The notes under the pieces: generated by a model
What the model saw: only the letters and a program-made list of their open reading frames with translations
The model's database searches: none
What the model was told of the DNA's origin: nothing
Assembly: GCA_000444245.1 (NCBI GenBank)
Contig: ATSW01007320.1
Location: 1-33,650 of the forward strand
DNA length: 33,650 nucleotides
DNA from: Botryllus schlosseri
Lineage: Eukaryota > Chordata > Ascidiacea > Stolidobranchia > Styelidae
Direction: 5' to 3'
Translations under genes and position numbers: made by a program
Part shown: one piece after another, positions 1-9,989 of the stretch
Layout of the letters: every line of letters starts with the position of its first letter
Numbering within the stretch: the first letter of the stretch is position 1

Positions 1-18
1 GTACACTGTACAGTGTAC
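1..18. repeat. Perfect 18-bp palindrome, copy 1
   Basis: GTACACTGTACAGTGTAC reads the same on both strands and starts exactly at the window edge. The identical 18-mer recurs at 6895-6912. I see no TIR or target duplication attached to it, so its nature is unknown. Confidence 0.8.
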
Positions 19-810
19 ATGTATGCAGGCTACCATTGAAATTATAAGCGGCGATAGGCGTATCGAGAGGTTCAATCGCCACGAGGCCAAGTTCAGTGGA
101 ATCACCTGGTTGGGGATTTGAGTCGATATTTCGGTATCTTTGTGGAATTGGAGATGTATCTAACCGTCCTATCATCACCAACCTACAAGGGAGTGCATCT
201 CAAAAGTGTAGATGGGGAGTGTGTCATGCCATTGTGTCGAGGTTCAGGGCAGCAACAGACGTTGGGGCTGGTTTAAAATGAATACTGAAGCCGAAATATA
301 AAAATGCCCATATGTGCATAAAGTTTGGTAGGAAGCCACGACCGAGTGGAATGGTTGCGTCCTGGACATTGCTTTTGACCGGATTCGGAGTTTTAAATGA
401 GACCATACTGCTTCAGGTACAGAGTACACCGTACAGGTATGAGAGCTGGTAAAAGTAGTCACTCATGCAAGTCAAGCATACCCAAATATGACTCTAAAGA
501 CTTGAAAATCGATCAAAGGTGAAAATCAGGTATTTGTCTTTAAAAAGTACAAGTACTGTAAAACAAGTCCACGTCCAAGTCCTGTTACAAATAAACGCCC
601 ATGCTTATTGAAAATCACTGTCATATAAACGTATAAGTAAATTAATAACCGGAGCTCTAATATAGATCACCGATACCGGGGTTTCCGCAATGTGTATAAA
701 CGCATTAAATGAGATTTAGGCACCAAAAATATAGATTAAATTTTTAATAATTCCCAGATCGAAATTGGCGCGGAATTCTCACGTCTGCATTACACTGACA
801 TAACATTTAC
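19..810. other. No gene recognised
   Basis: Short open frames only, on both strands, with no recognisable motif or matching splice sites. A looser relative of the edge palindrome (GTACACCGTACAGG) occurs near 425. I see no transposon ends here. Confidence 0.5.
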
Positions 811-981
811 GAAGACCTTTGAAAGGACGCGATGCCGCGCAATAATTGATCAAGGAACAAGAGATCATTTCGACACCATTGAGATTTACGGTTTCCCGCT
901 TCCCTGGTGACACCTCTGTCGACGGCATTCCGTGAGAGAAGGGCGTCTACTCCCTCCGGGATTCCACTATCGATTAAACTC
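811..981 (-). CDS. Candidate internal exon, unknown protein (171 bp)
   Basis: On the minus strand a good acceptor (ATCTTCCCACAG) precedes this block and a usable donor (TCTTC followed by GTAAAT) follows it. Between them only one frame is open, coding for 56 complete residues. The peptide starts SLIDSGIPEGVDALLSRN, continues with a polar stretch (DRGVTREAGNRKSQW) and ends DQLLRGIASFQRS. The exon is 171 bp, a multiple of three, so both ends have the same phase (one base completes a codon at the start, two bases remain at the end). The block is more GC-rich than its surroundings. I do not recognise the family. It could be a chance open frame between cryptic splice sites. Confidence 0.33.
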
Positions 982-1740
982 CTGTGGGAAGATAAATTGT
1001 GGAATGCGCGGTGAAGGTGTGGAAAGTTTGATCAAGTGATTAGTGATTACGAGCGTGTGATCAGATTATCAAACCTATGAATATATTTTATGCGGCGGGA
1101 CTATACCAGTTCGGAATAGATTTAATTAATAAATTGAGCGACAACGTAAGTTTTCAACGAAGTCGAGAGCCAACGACGCACGGCAATGTCGCGTCTTCAA
1201 ACCCACCCATGTTTGTGCTGCTGCTAAGATTATCACACCCCAGGTACTTTGTATTTTATCAATAGGCAAAACTACTTTGAACTGCTCCCGATAATTGGCA
1301 ACTTATTTGATTTACACGAGTCGATCATGCGCGATGGGAGAATATGCAATAATATTACGTTCGCATTGTACGCATCAGTAATTCAATGAACCACTATATC
1401 AGTTCATTTTCAACTAGAAAAATGTTTAAAATCGGGATTTGGTTCCGGCGGTGATGTTGAAGTATATTCGCGATTCGCCATCCCGCACAATGTCGCGCAG
1501 TGAAGTTGCAGAGCATTGCCACGCCACATGATGTGAATATATATCGGATATTAGTTGTCTTCCGTTCATGGCGTCATTTTCAATTGCAAGGTTATTATCG
1601 GCCGCCGCGTTTACAGTAACATAGAAATTACATTATTACCTGAAAAAATCATAAAGAACGGAGACCATCGGGAAAATATATTAAAAATAACGCATAGAAA
1701 TGAATGTGCGTATGGTGTGCTACCCTGACATTTGTCGAAC
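982..1740. other. No gene recognised
   Basis: An AT-rich stretch up to the 8-bp target site of the hAT element that starts at 1749. A 62-codon plus-strand frame at 1077-1265 shows nothing protein-like. A strong donor-like/acceptor-like overlap (TTTTTTCAG then GTAATAATG on the minus strand) occurs near 1640 but encloses no exon. Confidence 0.5.
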
Positions 1741-1748
1741 GCATAGGG

Positions 1749-3202
1749 CAGTGGTTCCCAACCGGGGAGGAATTCCCCCCTTGGGGGGAATTTCGCAATT
1801 TTTAGGGAGGAATTCTGGTTTAGAATTGTAACGGATTTCCCAAATTGTTCATGTCCGAACTGTCATGTAGTCAACCAGTTATATCCGAATGTATGCTCCT
1901 TATGGCTGTTTTTTGTTTGCTGATAGTATATTCAAATGCTATTTGAAATCTTTTTTCACATACAAATCCCCCCTTTTTTAAACTAGTGCAGATGTGCTGC
2001 AGTTTGCAAGACAATTTTGTAGGCCAGCAATCAAATCCTAAGCGAGCAAATGTCGTGTCGGATCCATCACAACAAGGCCTCTAGTGAAATAACTTATCTT
2101 ATATTTTCAAGTCAACATTTTCAGACAGTGACAAAATATTCCAACGTCATCGATTCAAGTCAAAGAGATCGCTAGCCTTACTTTATTTTTAGTGAACAGC
2201 TACCCGATCGAAAAAAGACATGTTAAACTTGGTGCAATGTTACCGAAACGTATTGAGTGTCCTAAATTTCCATGAGCTTCAGCAGGGAATTTTATCACGT
2301 GTATGTTATGTATCAGGGCTGTAACCAAGTCACGAGGCTCCGAGTCACAAGTCAATCTCAATTTCATAGTTTTGACTCGAGTCAAATTAAGTCATTTTCA
2401 ATTCACCATTGGGTCAAGTCCGAGTTCAAGTCAGCGATCAAAGGGTCGAGTCCGAGTCATGGTATTATGACTCGAGTCCGAGTCCAAGTCACACTCAAGT
2501 CATCACTGTTTGGTGATATTGAATGATTTGGATTTATGTTATACTAATATTCCTCACTTTTAGCAGTTTGACATTGTCAAGTACCAGGATCAATACACGA
2601 AATTCCATGAGGGTGGTCACTTTTCTGTTCTTCGAAATTACAATTTAATGTCGGTCTATAGGCCGTTTTATAGTCTTGAGTCATATGGCTTGGTTCGAGT
2701 CATGCACAGTGAATCGAGTCCAAGTCAAGTCAATACCCAGATTGTCTCAAGTCGAGTCGAGTCGTTTCCATATTTTGAGAAAATGACTCGAGTCAAGTCG
2801 AGTCATCAGGAAATGGTGACTCGAGTCTGGTCAACCCTGCTATATATGAAAGTAACAATATTAGTGGCCAAATGCATACGCAAACTGGAAAAAAAATTGC
2901 GATACCAGTAAATTTATGGATAGTGATTTTTCGCAGTAGTTATATTAGTGATTGGTGCATGGTAAGCCGAAAACACAAATGGAAGTGTGGGGGTCTGTTG
3001 AGTCAAGCCTTCCAGAATTTGTTTGATTGGGACCAAGACCATTGTTTTTGGAGGTCTACAAAAGTGTTATTACAGCACTGCTAGAAACAAACGAGGTAAA
3101 AATGACCTTTTTTAATCATCGGACAGATTTCTTCTAAGGGGGGAATTTCGGCTTAAATTTCGGCCAAGGGAGGCACGAGATGAAAAAGGTTGGGAACCAC
3201 TG
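1749..3202. mobile_element. Non-autonomous hAT transposon, interrupted by a second hAT
   Basis: The ends are inverted repeats: CAGTGGTTCCCAACC at 1749 and its complement GGTTGGGAACCACTG ending at 3202. Exact 8-bp direct repeats GCATAGGG flank it at 1741-1748 and 3203-3210. An 8-bp target duplication with CAGNGGTTC-type ends is diagnostic of the hAT superfamily. Just inside the left end is a 22-bp palindrome of AATT plus a run of C and its complement (1771-1792). No transposase frame is visible, so it depended on a partner element. A second hAT sits inside it at 2314-2839; without that insert the element is about 920 bp. Confidence 0.93.
2314..2839 (+). mobile_element. Nested hAT with GACTCGAGTC subterminal arrays, copy 1
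   Basis: This copy starts CAGGGCTGTAACCAAGTCAC and ends ...GGTCAACCCTG, which are imperfect inverted repeats. The flanking octamers TTATGTAT (2306-2313) and CTATATAT (2840-2847) match at 6 of 8 positions, as expected for an aged hAT target duplication. Both halves are packed with GACTCGAGTC, GAGTCCGAGTC and CAAGTC motifs. A relative in the opposite orientation lies at 17089-17625 and a truncated relative at 32602. There is no coding capacity. It lies inside the 1749-3202 element, so it inserted later. Confidence 0.85.
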
Positions 3203-3210
3203 GCATAGGG

Positions 3211-3653
3211 AATGCCGGATTTCTCTCGACCTAGGTCTGGTCAAGTCCAATTATGAATACATCCGATGATGCGAACTATTGATAGATAGTTTGAATCAAT
3301 TATTAGTAGGACTACACTACGTTTCCGAAAGGGGCGTTCGAAGCCGATTTTGCGGTTGCCTGTCATGGCACGATATCCAGCAGTCCAACTTGACCCGTTT
3401 CGTAGAGGTCAGCGGAGCAGCCAAAGTCCTTATTAATATCATCACTATAGATGGATAGGATAGAGCAGTTTTGAAGACAAACACTGACTACATAGCTGGT
3501 AGGAACAGGGATAGTTCAATGTGACTTCAGGAAATGTGCAAATTCAACCAGAGAATATAATATGATGTCATTTCCGTGATGCTTCGTAATGGGTTTCCTG
3601 TTTCATCTCGCGTTTATTACGAACGATTCCCACGCTGATTCACAGAGATGTAT
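3211..3653. other. No gene recognised
   Basis: Non-coding sequence between the nested hAT pair and a candidate exon. I see no repeats, TIRs or protein-like frames here. Confidence 0.5.
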
Positions 3654-3895
3654 TCAAGTTATTACAGCCCCTGTATTTCCAGGATCATGTGTATAATTGC
3701 CAATTTCGTGTTGAAATTCTTTATTGCCGTTTCCGTTACACCAAGATGGAATGGCTATGATAATACTGACATTACCGCGTGGCCCGATATGCTGTAACCT
3801 GTAAGAAGTACTATTTCTGACAGAGGTTACTTTGAATTTATATACCGAAAAGGCTATACTTCTATAAATACTGTCCGTAACTTTCGTAGGCAATA
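3654..3895 (-). CDS. Candidate exon, extracellular-like peptide
   Basis: A 79-codon minus-strand frame follows a possible acceptor (CTATAATAG ending at 3896). It reads as a plausible beta-rich secreted peptide: VYKFKVTSVRNST, then YRLQHIGPRGNVSIIIAIP, then SWCNGNGNKEF and a C-terminal NYTHDPGNTGAVIT before a stop. N-glycosylation motifs NST, NVS and NYT are present. The pattern Y-x-L-x-H-x-G-P followed by a beta strand and I-P is reminiscent of leg-domain strands in integrin alpha chains, but that is only a resemblance. With the acceptor at 3896 the exon begins in phase 1, compatible with the 5660-5723 candidate ending in phase 1. No convincing donor is visible. It could be a chance frame. 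Confidence 0.3.
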
Positions 3896-3999
3896 CTATT
3901 ATAGTAATGATATAGGTTGGATCTCTCGTTAGGTCGTTGACAAAAAAATCGTATTACTATGGCGTAATTCAACGACGGACATCTGGTCAGTACTCAGTA

Positions 4000-5034
4000 G
4001 AGATGGTGTGGTTCAGGTTCATGTGAATGCGAACCTTTTTGAAGGTTCGTGTGAATGCGAACCTTTTTAAAAGGTTCTGTGTTAACGCGAACGTGAACCT
4101 ATAATGCCCCGTGACGTCATATTGCTAATTCCAACTCTACATTTCAGTGACGTGATATATTAATGTACTGTCAGCGATACCTAGCGCCGATTCAGGCCAC
4201 ATTATGCCACAATGCTGAAGTACATGGTGACTTCCTAAACGTCTTCTAATGTATCAACTGGTTCAATCTAAGAGTATATTAATCCCATAAAATCAATATC
4301 TTCCGTCGCTTTGCCAACAATTTCGACGAGGTCTTGCAAGGGACTGTAAGCTTACGCCCTAACGGTCTAGGCCAGACCGGAAAATGTATTCGGCGTCTGA
4401 CTATTGCAACATTGATATTGAGCAGAGTGCAAAACGGGTTTCCATACTTGCTACTGATATTATCCCATTTACTAGTTAGTTACAGTAGCCAAAACCCCAA
4501 TCGCACGTATTTGGTTTTTACGATACATTAAACATACCAAATCAAGATGGATCTCGTACGCCTGCTACATTTTTATAGCAATATAGGCCTATTCTTTATA
4601 TCAATTTCATTGATTGGTTGAATAAGCAGAATTCGCTGCCTACCTAGTACCTACATATAGCGTATTTCGCTCTTGGTTTTGCGTGTGATTGCAAGTCAAG
4701 CTCCCAGCAGAGAGTCACTGAATATTCACAAAACGGAAAGCTGGACATTTCGAGAAAACCTTTGTAACGAAGCAAGCAAACCTTTTGAGATTGGGATAGT
4801 GCATGCTCATTCAGTATTGATTTTTTGTACTGCTAACGGCATACTCTGCGTGGCCCGAAGTTGAAATGTAGGAAATTTCAACTGAAGATGTTATAATTAC
4901 GTGGAAAATTGCAATATATCAAAAAGGTTCACAGTGCAGAACCCACCAAGGTTCTTTTGTGAACGTAAGCCTCAAAATATCTGAGGTTCACGCACAGAAC
5001 GCGAACGTGAACCTCCCGTTCACACCATCCCTCT
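4000..5034 (+). mobile_element. hAT-like element, TAGGGATGGTGTGAAC family, copy 1
   Basis: The left end reads TAGAGATGGTGTGGTTCAGG and the right end ...GTTCACACCATCCCTC, an imperfect inverted repeat. The subterminal parts repeat GGTTC..GTGAA..GCGAACC and GCGAACGTGAACC motifs in both orientations. The interior matches the copy at 15520-16485 in the same orientation by eye over most of its length, for example the shared blocks GCCACAATGCTGAAGTA and GCCAACAATTTCGACGAGG. No clear 8-bp target duplication could be assigned; CTGGTCAGTA upstream and CTGGTGCCAGTCA downstream are only similar. There is no transposase. Confidence 0.75.
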
Positions 5035-5659
5035 GGTGCCAGTCATATTAGCCATGCGTCAAACAAAGCAAAGTAAACTTTTTTTGGTTGTTCAAGTGAC
5101 ACAAATTACAATACATGTTCCACGTAAGGGTATATATAAGACATGGTAAAAGGTGAATTAGGACACTATACGCGCGAAAGCTATCTTCTTACGTGGTGTT
5201 GTGTTTCGATATCAGTGGTTGAAAAGCTGTTTTCCGGGTTCTAGAGACCGCTGCTATCGTTGGACCACATAACCGTAATATGAAGCTCACCATGCGATAT
5301 ATGAGGATGGCTATCGTGAAAAAGACATAATGTTGCCGGGAGCTTCTAATATATTCATTGTTTATAGTGCAGCAGGAAATCATTTCAACGCTTTAGCTTC
5401 ATTCTTTTCTTCATTCTATCGATCGAAAATTAAGCTTCACAAGAAACTGAAAATAAAAGGCTTGACACTCCAAACCCATATTGCTCCTTGGCGTGTTTTG
5501 CACCCCGAATAACACCATCGGTCGGACTCTAAACCAATTGCTGTTATTGAGGTGGCACATACCACCACACGATACTCGCAAAGGCTCCGCGAAAGACATG
5601 TAAAACAGGGACTATCAACATAATGCATGTTTGTATATGGACAACAACATAAGCATTAC
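5035..5659 (-). other. No confirmed gene; one hydrophobic open frame
   Basis: A minus-strand frame at 5189-5383 contains a hydrophobic run (HYVFFTIAILIYRM) followed at once by a strong donor sequence (ATG then GTGAGC, near 5289), with a weak acceptor (TATATTAG) about 55 bp upstream of it. This could be a small exon but nothing identifies it. The rest of the stretch shows no recognisable structure. Confidence 0.3.
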
Positions 5660-5723
5660 CTGGCTGCGTGGAAGAGTAAGAGACTCGCGACGCATCGGAG
5701 GGCTTTCTCGTCTCGCCGTTCTT
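5660..5723 (-). CDS. Candidate 64-bp exon, Ser-rich polar peptide
   Basis: This short GC-rich block is bounded on the minus strand by a strong acceptor (CAGAATTTTCAG) and a strong donor (CAGCCAG followed by GTAATG). In frame from its first base it codes for KNGETRKPSDASRVSYSSTQP plus one leftover base (phase 0 in, phase 1 out). The peptide looks like part of a cytoplasmic tail. It would join in phase to the exon at 10673-10902, which ends in phase 0 on the same strand with ...SKNMAK, but about 4.9 kb separates them and the link is not shown. The function is unknown. Confidence 0.4.
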
Positions 5724-6649
5724 CTGAAAATTCTGATTATACTGTCAAAAGGAAATAACGTAAGTACGAAAATTACTCGAAGCATTTGAGTCATGTACCG
5801 TCACGCGCCGTGAAATATGACTGGGTGTCAACACTTTCAATTATGCACTGATAACAGTGGCTGTTTAGGTGACCTTCGCTAATTGCAGTACTGTGCCGTA
5901 TGCAATAATAGCGACTTATAGTTACATTAATTAAATATTTAAGAAACCACGTCTGTAATTGCATATAGTGGATAAATAGACACTTAGGACATTCAATTCT
6001 GACTGTTCCCAACTGTACAATAGGACAGTGTTTCTTAAACATTTTGGCGCTCGTACGTCTTGAGCTGTCATGAAATGTTTCTCGCACCCCATATTCCGTA
6101 TCGAAACAGCACTTTGTCAAGCTATCCTCAAAGGCTGGTCGTGGGCCGCCATAGGGTTTTCAACGCAACTGCTGTGGTTTTCAAAGAGAGGAGACATTTC
6201 AGCGACTGCAGATATCAATATCGACGGTTTCGGCGATGTGCTGTGATTTTGAGGTCCAATTGTTATTCGCCGCCGCCGGTGAAATGTCATAGGTCTTGGC
6301 GTGCTCTGGGGCGGAAATTAAGGTCAGTTAGCTCTGGACTAAAGCACCCTAATGGCCTCAACCGTCAAGGCACCATTCTCTTATAATTATGAAAAAAGTC
6401 TAGACTAATTTCTGAAACTAATGTTGTGTAATGTGGGTTACTATTATTTTGTCAGAGGGAATGGCATACTCAAATTTCAAGCAAGAATGCTCTTGAAACG
6501 GAATCGCACGAAGCGCGAGGAAAACTTACGATTTGAAGAAATCCGACCAAGAATTTTCCGCTTTATGTAAATTTGCAAAGTAATATCGAGGTAATTAAAT
6601 AGCGTATAATTGCACACTGCATCTCGTACCCCTACTTTGGTGCTACGTA
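5724..6649. other. No gene recognised
   Basis: Overlapping open frames of about 108 codons lie on opposite strands around 5791-6386. Neither shows motifs, a compositional signal or matching splice sites. I see no repeats. Confidence 0.4.
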
Positions 6650-6692
6650 CCCTCCAGGGGTCCTTGGACCCCTGTTTAAAAACCACTTCAAT
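6650..6692 (-). mobile_element. hAT terminus relic
   Basis: Read on the minus strand this is AAGTGGTTTTTAAACAGGGG followed by TCCAAGGACCCCTGGAGGG. It is a decayed version of the common hAT end CAGTGGTTCTCAAACAGGGGTCC with its internal hairpin (GGGGTCC/GGACCCC). No partner end was found. The long open frame crossing it is therefore unlikely to be a gene. Confidence 0.55.
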
Positions 6693-7642
6693 AGGAGGTG
6701 AGACATACCGGTGAGAGAGTATATAAGGAACTCGATTCTCTATAATCCTCTTATAATACCGATTGATAAATAATTCGACGGTTAGCCTACCATATGGTGC
6801 CAAAAGTTGAGTGAAGGACAATTCAACATCTTCGTCATGGGCTATGCAATATCTCATCAAGGGCGTCCGGACTTGAAAAATGCGCCAGTGTAATGTACAC
6901 TGTACAGTGTACAGCCGCAAAGCATATTTAATCGCTAATCCAACGCCAGTGACCGTATTGTTGTAGTCGATTGATAACACGATCAGCAAAAGCTTATGGA
7001 AACAGACGCTGATTTTTAGGTTGATATTCATAGAGCCGTATTGTTTACGAAACAATACAAAACTATCGTCGATTTCACCAGTCTACTGAATATTTCATGT
7101 ATCGGGCAGTCATTTCAATTTGCCGGTCTAGCATGTAGCTTGCTGTAGACGGTGTATAGAGCGACAGCGTATAATGAGTGAAGAAGGCATAGCGCTGGCG
7201 TAATCTGACAGCGCATACAACTTTAAAATCATATCAATATTACATGGGGAACAAATTGGAAACTTCACAATTTAGCGTGGATTTCAATAGATTACGGTTG
7301 TCATTTTCTTAATCGGAGGCAGATGTCTTTCCGGCGAACGTCGGTTGGAGGGCTAGAATACCGCGTTGCACATGTGACTATGAACCGACTTCAATGGATT
7401 TATTTATGCGTGCTCTTCTGCAACAACAGAAAGTTCTGCACCACATAGCTTCATTTCAATGCCGGAGCACCACGAAACGATCTAGTACCATTACCAACCA
7501 GAGTCAAGAATAGAAGCAGTCAATGTTCCAATATTGAATCCATTACATTACTGATGATCATATTCAAATCGGATTCGAGTACCCATTTCCAAATGATGAT
7601 CGAATCGGATTGGGCTTTTCCACACGATTCATGAACACTGAA
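6693..7642. other. No gene recognised; second palindrome
   Basis: This stretch contains the second copy of the perfect 18-bp palindrome (6895-6912) and nothing else that I can identify. Most of a 192-codon minus-strand frame (6477-7055) lies here. It has no recognisable domain and overlaps a transposon relic. Confidence 0.45.
6895..6912. repeat. Perfect 18-bp palindrome, copy 2
   Basis: Identical to bases 1-18 of the window. Here one flanking base on each side also pairs (T...A), giving a 20-bp perfect palindrome at 6894-6913. Confidence 0.85.
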
Positions 7643-8301
7643 CAGTGATTCTCAAACTGGGGGGCGTGAAAGCGCCCGTGGGGGACGCAAAGTCGCCTGT
7701 GAGAAATTATGTTTCTTGAACTGGGAATGAGTTTAATTTGTGATGAAACTTCCAGTTTCAACAATGGCAATAATCCTAATTATATTTCGATTTAAAATGC
7801 CATAATTGCGTCGTACCACCCACACACTGATACTAGATATGGACTGAGACCGAACCTTGCACTAATCAGACGACGTCCCTGAATAAATTGTGACTGGTGA
7901 ATGCGTATAGCTGTGACATTGATTTTTGATTTAGCTTATGGCTAGGTACGTTTAAGCTAAGCTCAAGTGGAATAATAGAAGGGATTAGGCACCAAATCGC
8001 AAAAGTATCTATGCGCCACGTGCTGCAATTGTACATGATTATGTTCAACAAAATTTCAACCGTAGATTAGTGCTCCGCGCTATTTACATCTTGCTCATGA
8101 TTATTCCTCGGTGTATAGTCCGAATTCCATATTTGAGAAGTGTTTCAACAGCCATAAAACCTTTCATGCCACCAAACAATGCGTTCAGATTGCAAACATT
8201 ATAATTGATCCGTTTGATATTTTTTGAAATGGCGATAAGGTGAGCGAAATTTGTCACTATCATCAAGGGGGCCGAGTCAGAAAAAAGCTTGAGAACCACT
8301 T
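7643..8301. mobile_element. Non-autonomous hAT element
   Basis: The left end CAGTGATTCTCAAACTGGGG runs into GGGCGTGAAAGCGCCCGTGG, a typical hAT subterminal hairpin. The right end ...AAAAGCTTGAGAACCACTT complements the left end with several mismatches. The flanking octamers ACACTGAA and TTATAGAA agree at only 4 positions, so the target duplication is decayed or the borders are off by a few bases. No transposase is visible. Confidence 0.7.
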
Positions 8302-8715
8302 TTATAGAAGTAGTTCATGGAAGTTCGCGTTATTTCAGATTACCTTGTGAAAGCGGCAAGTCGTGTTATCTGGCAATAAACCAGTATCGGGTATGATGGT
8401 TTTGGGCGCCGCATATCACAACCAAAATCCTCGAATCAACCTGATGTAACGTCGATTCGTCATTCGCGCCACTTGTTTCCGTATTCCAAACACACGATTC
8501 AACTCAACAGGAATCATTACAATCGCATCATTCCTTATTCGAACAGTTTAAGAACAAAAGTACTTGTATTTAACAGTTTGGATTTTGAAAAGTTGAAAGT
8601 ACAGTTTTGGGGTGAGTTTTCATTGTTTTTATGAGTGAAATTACCATAAGAACCGCGTGAAGTACTCCATGTATTATAACGGTATCTGAATGCATATTCG
8701 TCGATTTCGGGTGAT
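8302..8715. other. No gene recognised
   Basis: The minus-strand open frame of 8535-8888 runs through this stretch and into the inverted-repeat element to its right. I regard it as an accident. I see no other structure. Confidence 0.45.
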
Positions 8716-8965
8716 TTGCACAGATGGCGATCAACCGTAATCGCCGATAAAACGTCAGTAATCGACTTTTTTCCGTAACACAGATGACGATTAACCACTA
8801 ATCGGAGAATTTCATTTGCGTGATTTTGCGTCAGTGATCCGCGATGAGATGACTCACTGAGGAATCCGCCTCTGTGCAATACAGCCACCAGGTGAACTTG
8901 ATCGCTGATTAAATTATCGCCGATTAGGGCAATCGGCGATTACTTTTCAATCGACATCTGTGCAA
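8716..8965. mobile_element. Foldback / MITE-like inverted repeat
   Basis: The left arm TTGCACAGATGGCGATCAAC (continuing CGTAATCGCCGAT) is mirrored at the right end, which on the minus strand reads TTGCACAGATGTCGATTGAA and then AAGTAATCGCCGATTG. An internal repeat of the motif (CACAGATGACGATTAACC) occurs at about 8780. The unit is 250 bp with arms of about 35 bp. I could not define a target duplication (flanks GGTGAT and TCCAAC), so the superfamily is unassigned. Confidence 0.7.
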
Positions 8966-9981
8966 TCCAACCTTCGTAGTAAAACTGGTACCCGTAGCGT
9001 ACCGCTTGGCGCTCAGCATCTCTGGGATAGCGTAGAGGAGGTGTTGCAAGACTTACAAGAAAGTCTTACAAGGCTATTTACGCACGTTCCTTGTCCGGCG
9101 CCATATGCAAGCTATGCGCTCCTGGTATGCATAATTGCATATGCAGTATGCACAGATCGTGTGTATATCATGAGTATGGGTGTATATGCCGGAAAAAGAT
9201 CTGGGAGAAAATCAATAACCACCTATTTTACCTATTTCAAGTGTCTGCAGTCATTTGGCATTCATTAGTCGAAGATAACGCGAGGATTCATATTACAATT
9301 CCGAAAGTAGCCATCTGCAATTTCAAACAAAACAAGCGCCCCCTCGACAAGATCCAATTTTGAGACTACAAGCTTGAGTACTTTCCAGATCTTTCGATTT
9401 CAATTTTTACTTGATATAATTTTAGCAAGTCTTGGAGTTAACTTCTCATACTTGTATTTGAGTAGAAATGAATGACGTCACTCCTAGTTCTACTTTAGTC
9501 GCAACGCTGACTACTTTAACCGCATCTGCTCATTCCTGAACTACACATAATCGCACCCACGGAATGAGACCAGATTGAGAGAGACAGAGACAGCTTGAGG
9601 TGATAGGAGTAGCAAAGTGCAGGATGCGTAACAACAGCGTGGGATCTGAAAATCCCAGCGATGCGATTGGCGATAGTTACCGAGCGGCGGCTACTTGCGA
9701 CGCATTAGTTTTGTTTCGGGCATACTGTGGCGTTTGGCGCACAATGAATATTTGATAAGTATAGTCGCATTGGGCAAATGCGCCGATATAGAATTCCAAT
9801 TCTCAACGAATAAACACGGGGTAATATCACTAATTTTAACATACTTTCATTTTGGAGATCAATTCTCTAAGGAGTAGCGATATTTTTTCTCGTGCAGTAC
9901 ACGGGATGTCGGTTGCCGCAATGATCGGGCCCTGGGATTTTTCGTTAAGCTTAAATGATACAAAATTGGTGATGGAAAATG
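8966..9981. other. No gene recognised
   Basis: Plus-strand frame 8960-9268 contains AQHLWDSVEEVL, which faintly recalls the HLWD motif of Tc1-like transposases, and a hydrophobic segment generated by ATGCATATGCA-like repeats. Neither is convincing. A minus-strand stretch near 9695-9850 codes for TPCLFVENWNSIS...IKYSLCAKRH before a stop; I tested it as a GPCR TM7 and found no NPxxY. The rest shows nothing. Confidence 0.35.
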
Positions 9982-9989
9982 GTAATTAC

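Noticed and set aside
6477-7055. 192-codon minus-strand open frame, the second longest in the window
   Set aside because: It crosses a hAT terminus relic and the 18-bp palindrome, has no recognisable domain and reads like AT-rich chance sequence.
8960-9268. Frame with HLWD, considered as a Tc1/mariner transposase fragment, plus a hydrophobic stretch
   Set aside because: Only four residues match, no DDE context or TIRs are present, and the hydrophobic part derives from ATGCATATGCA-like repeats.
9695-9850. Minus-strand TPCLFVENWNSIS...KYSLCAKRH tested as GPCR TM7 and C-terminus
   Set aside because: No NPxxY, no TM6 before it and no matching splice sites.
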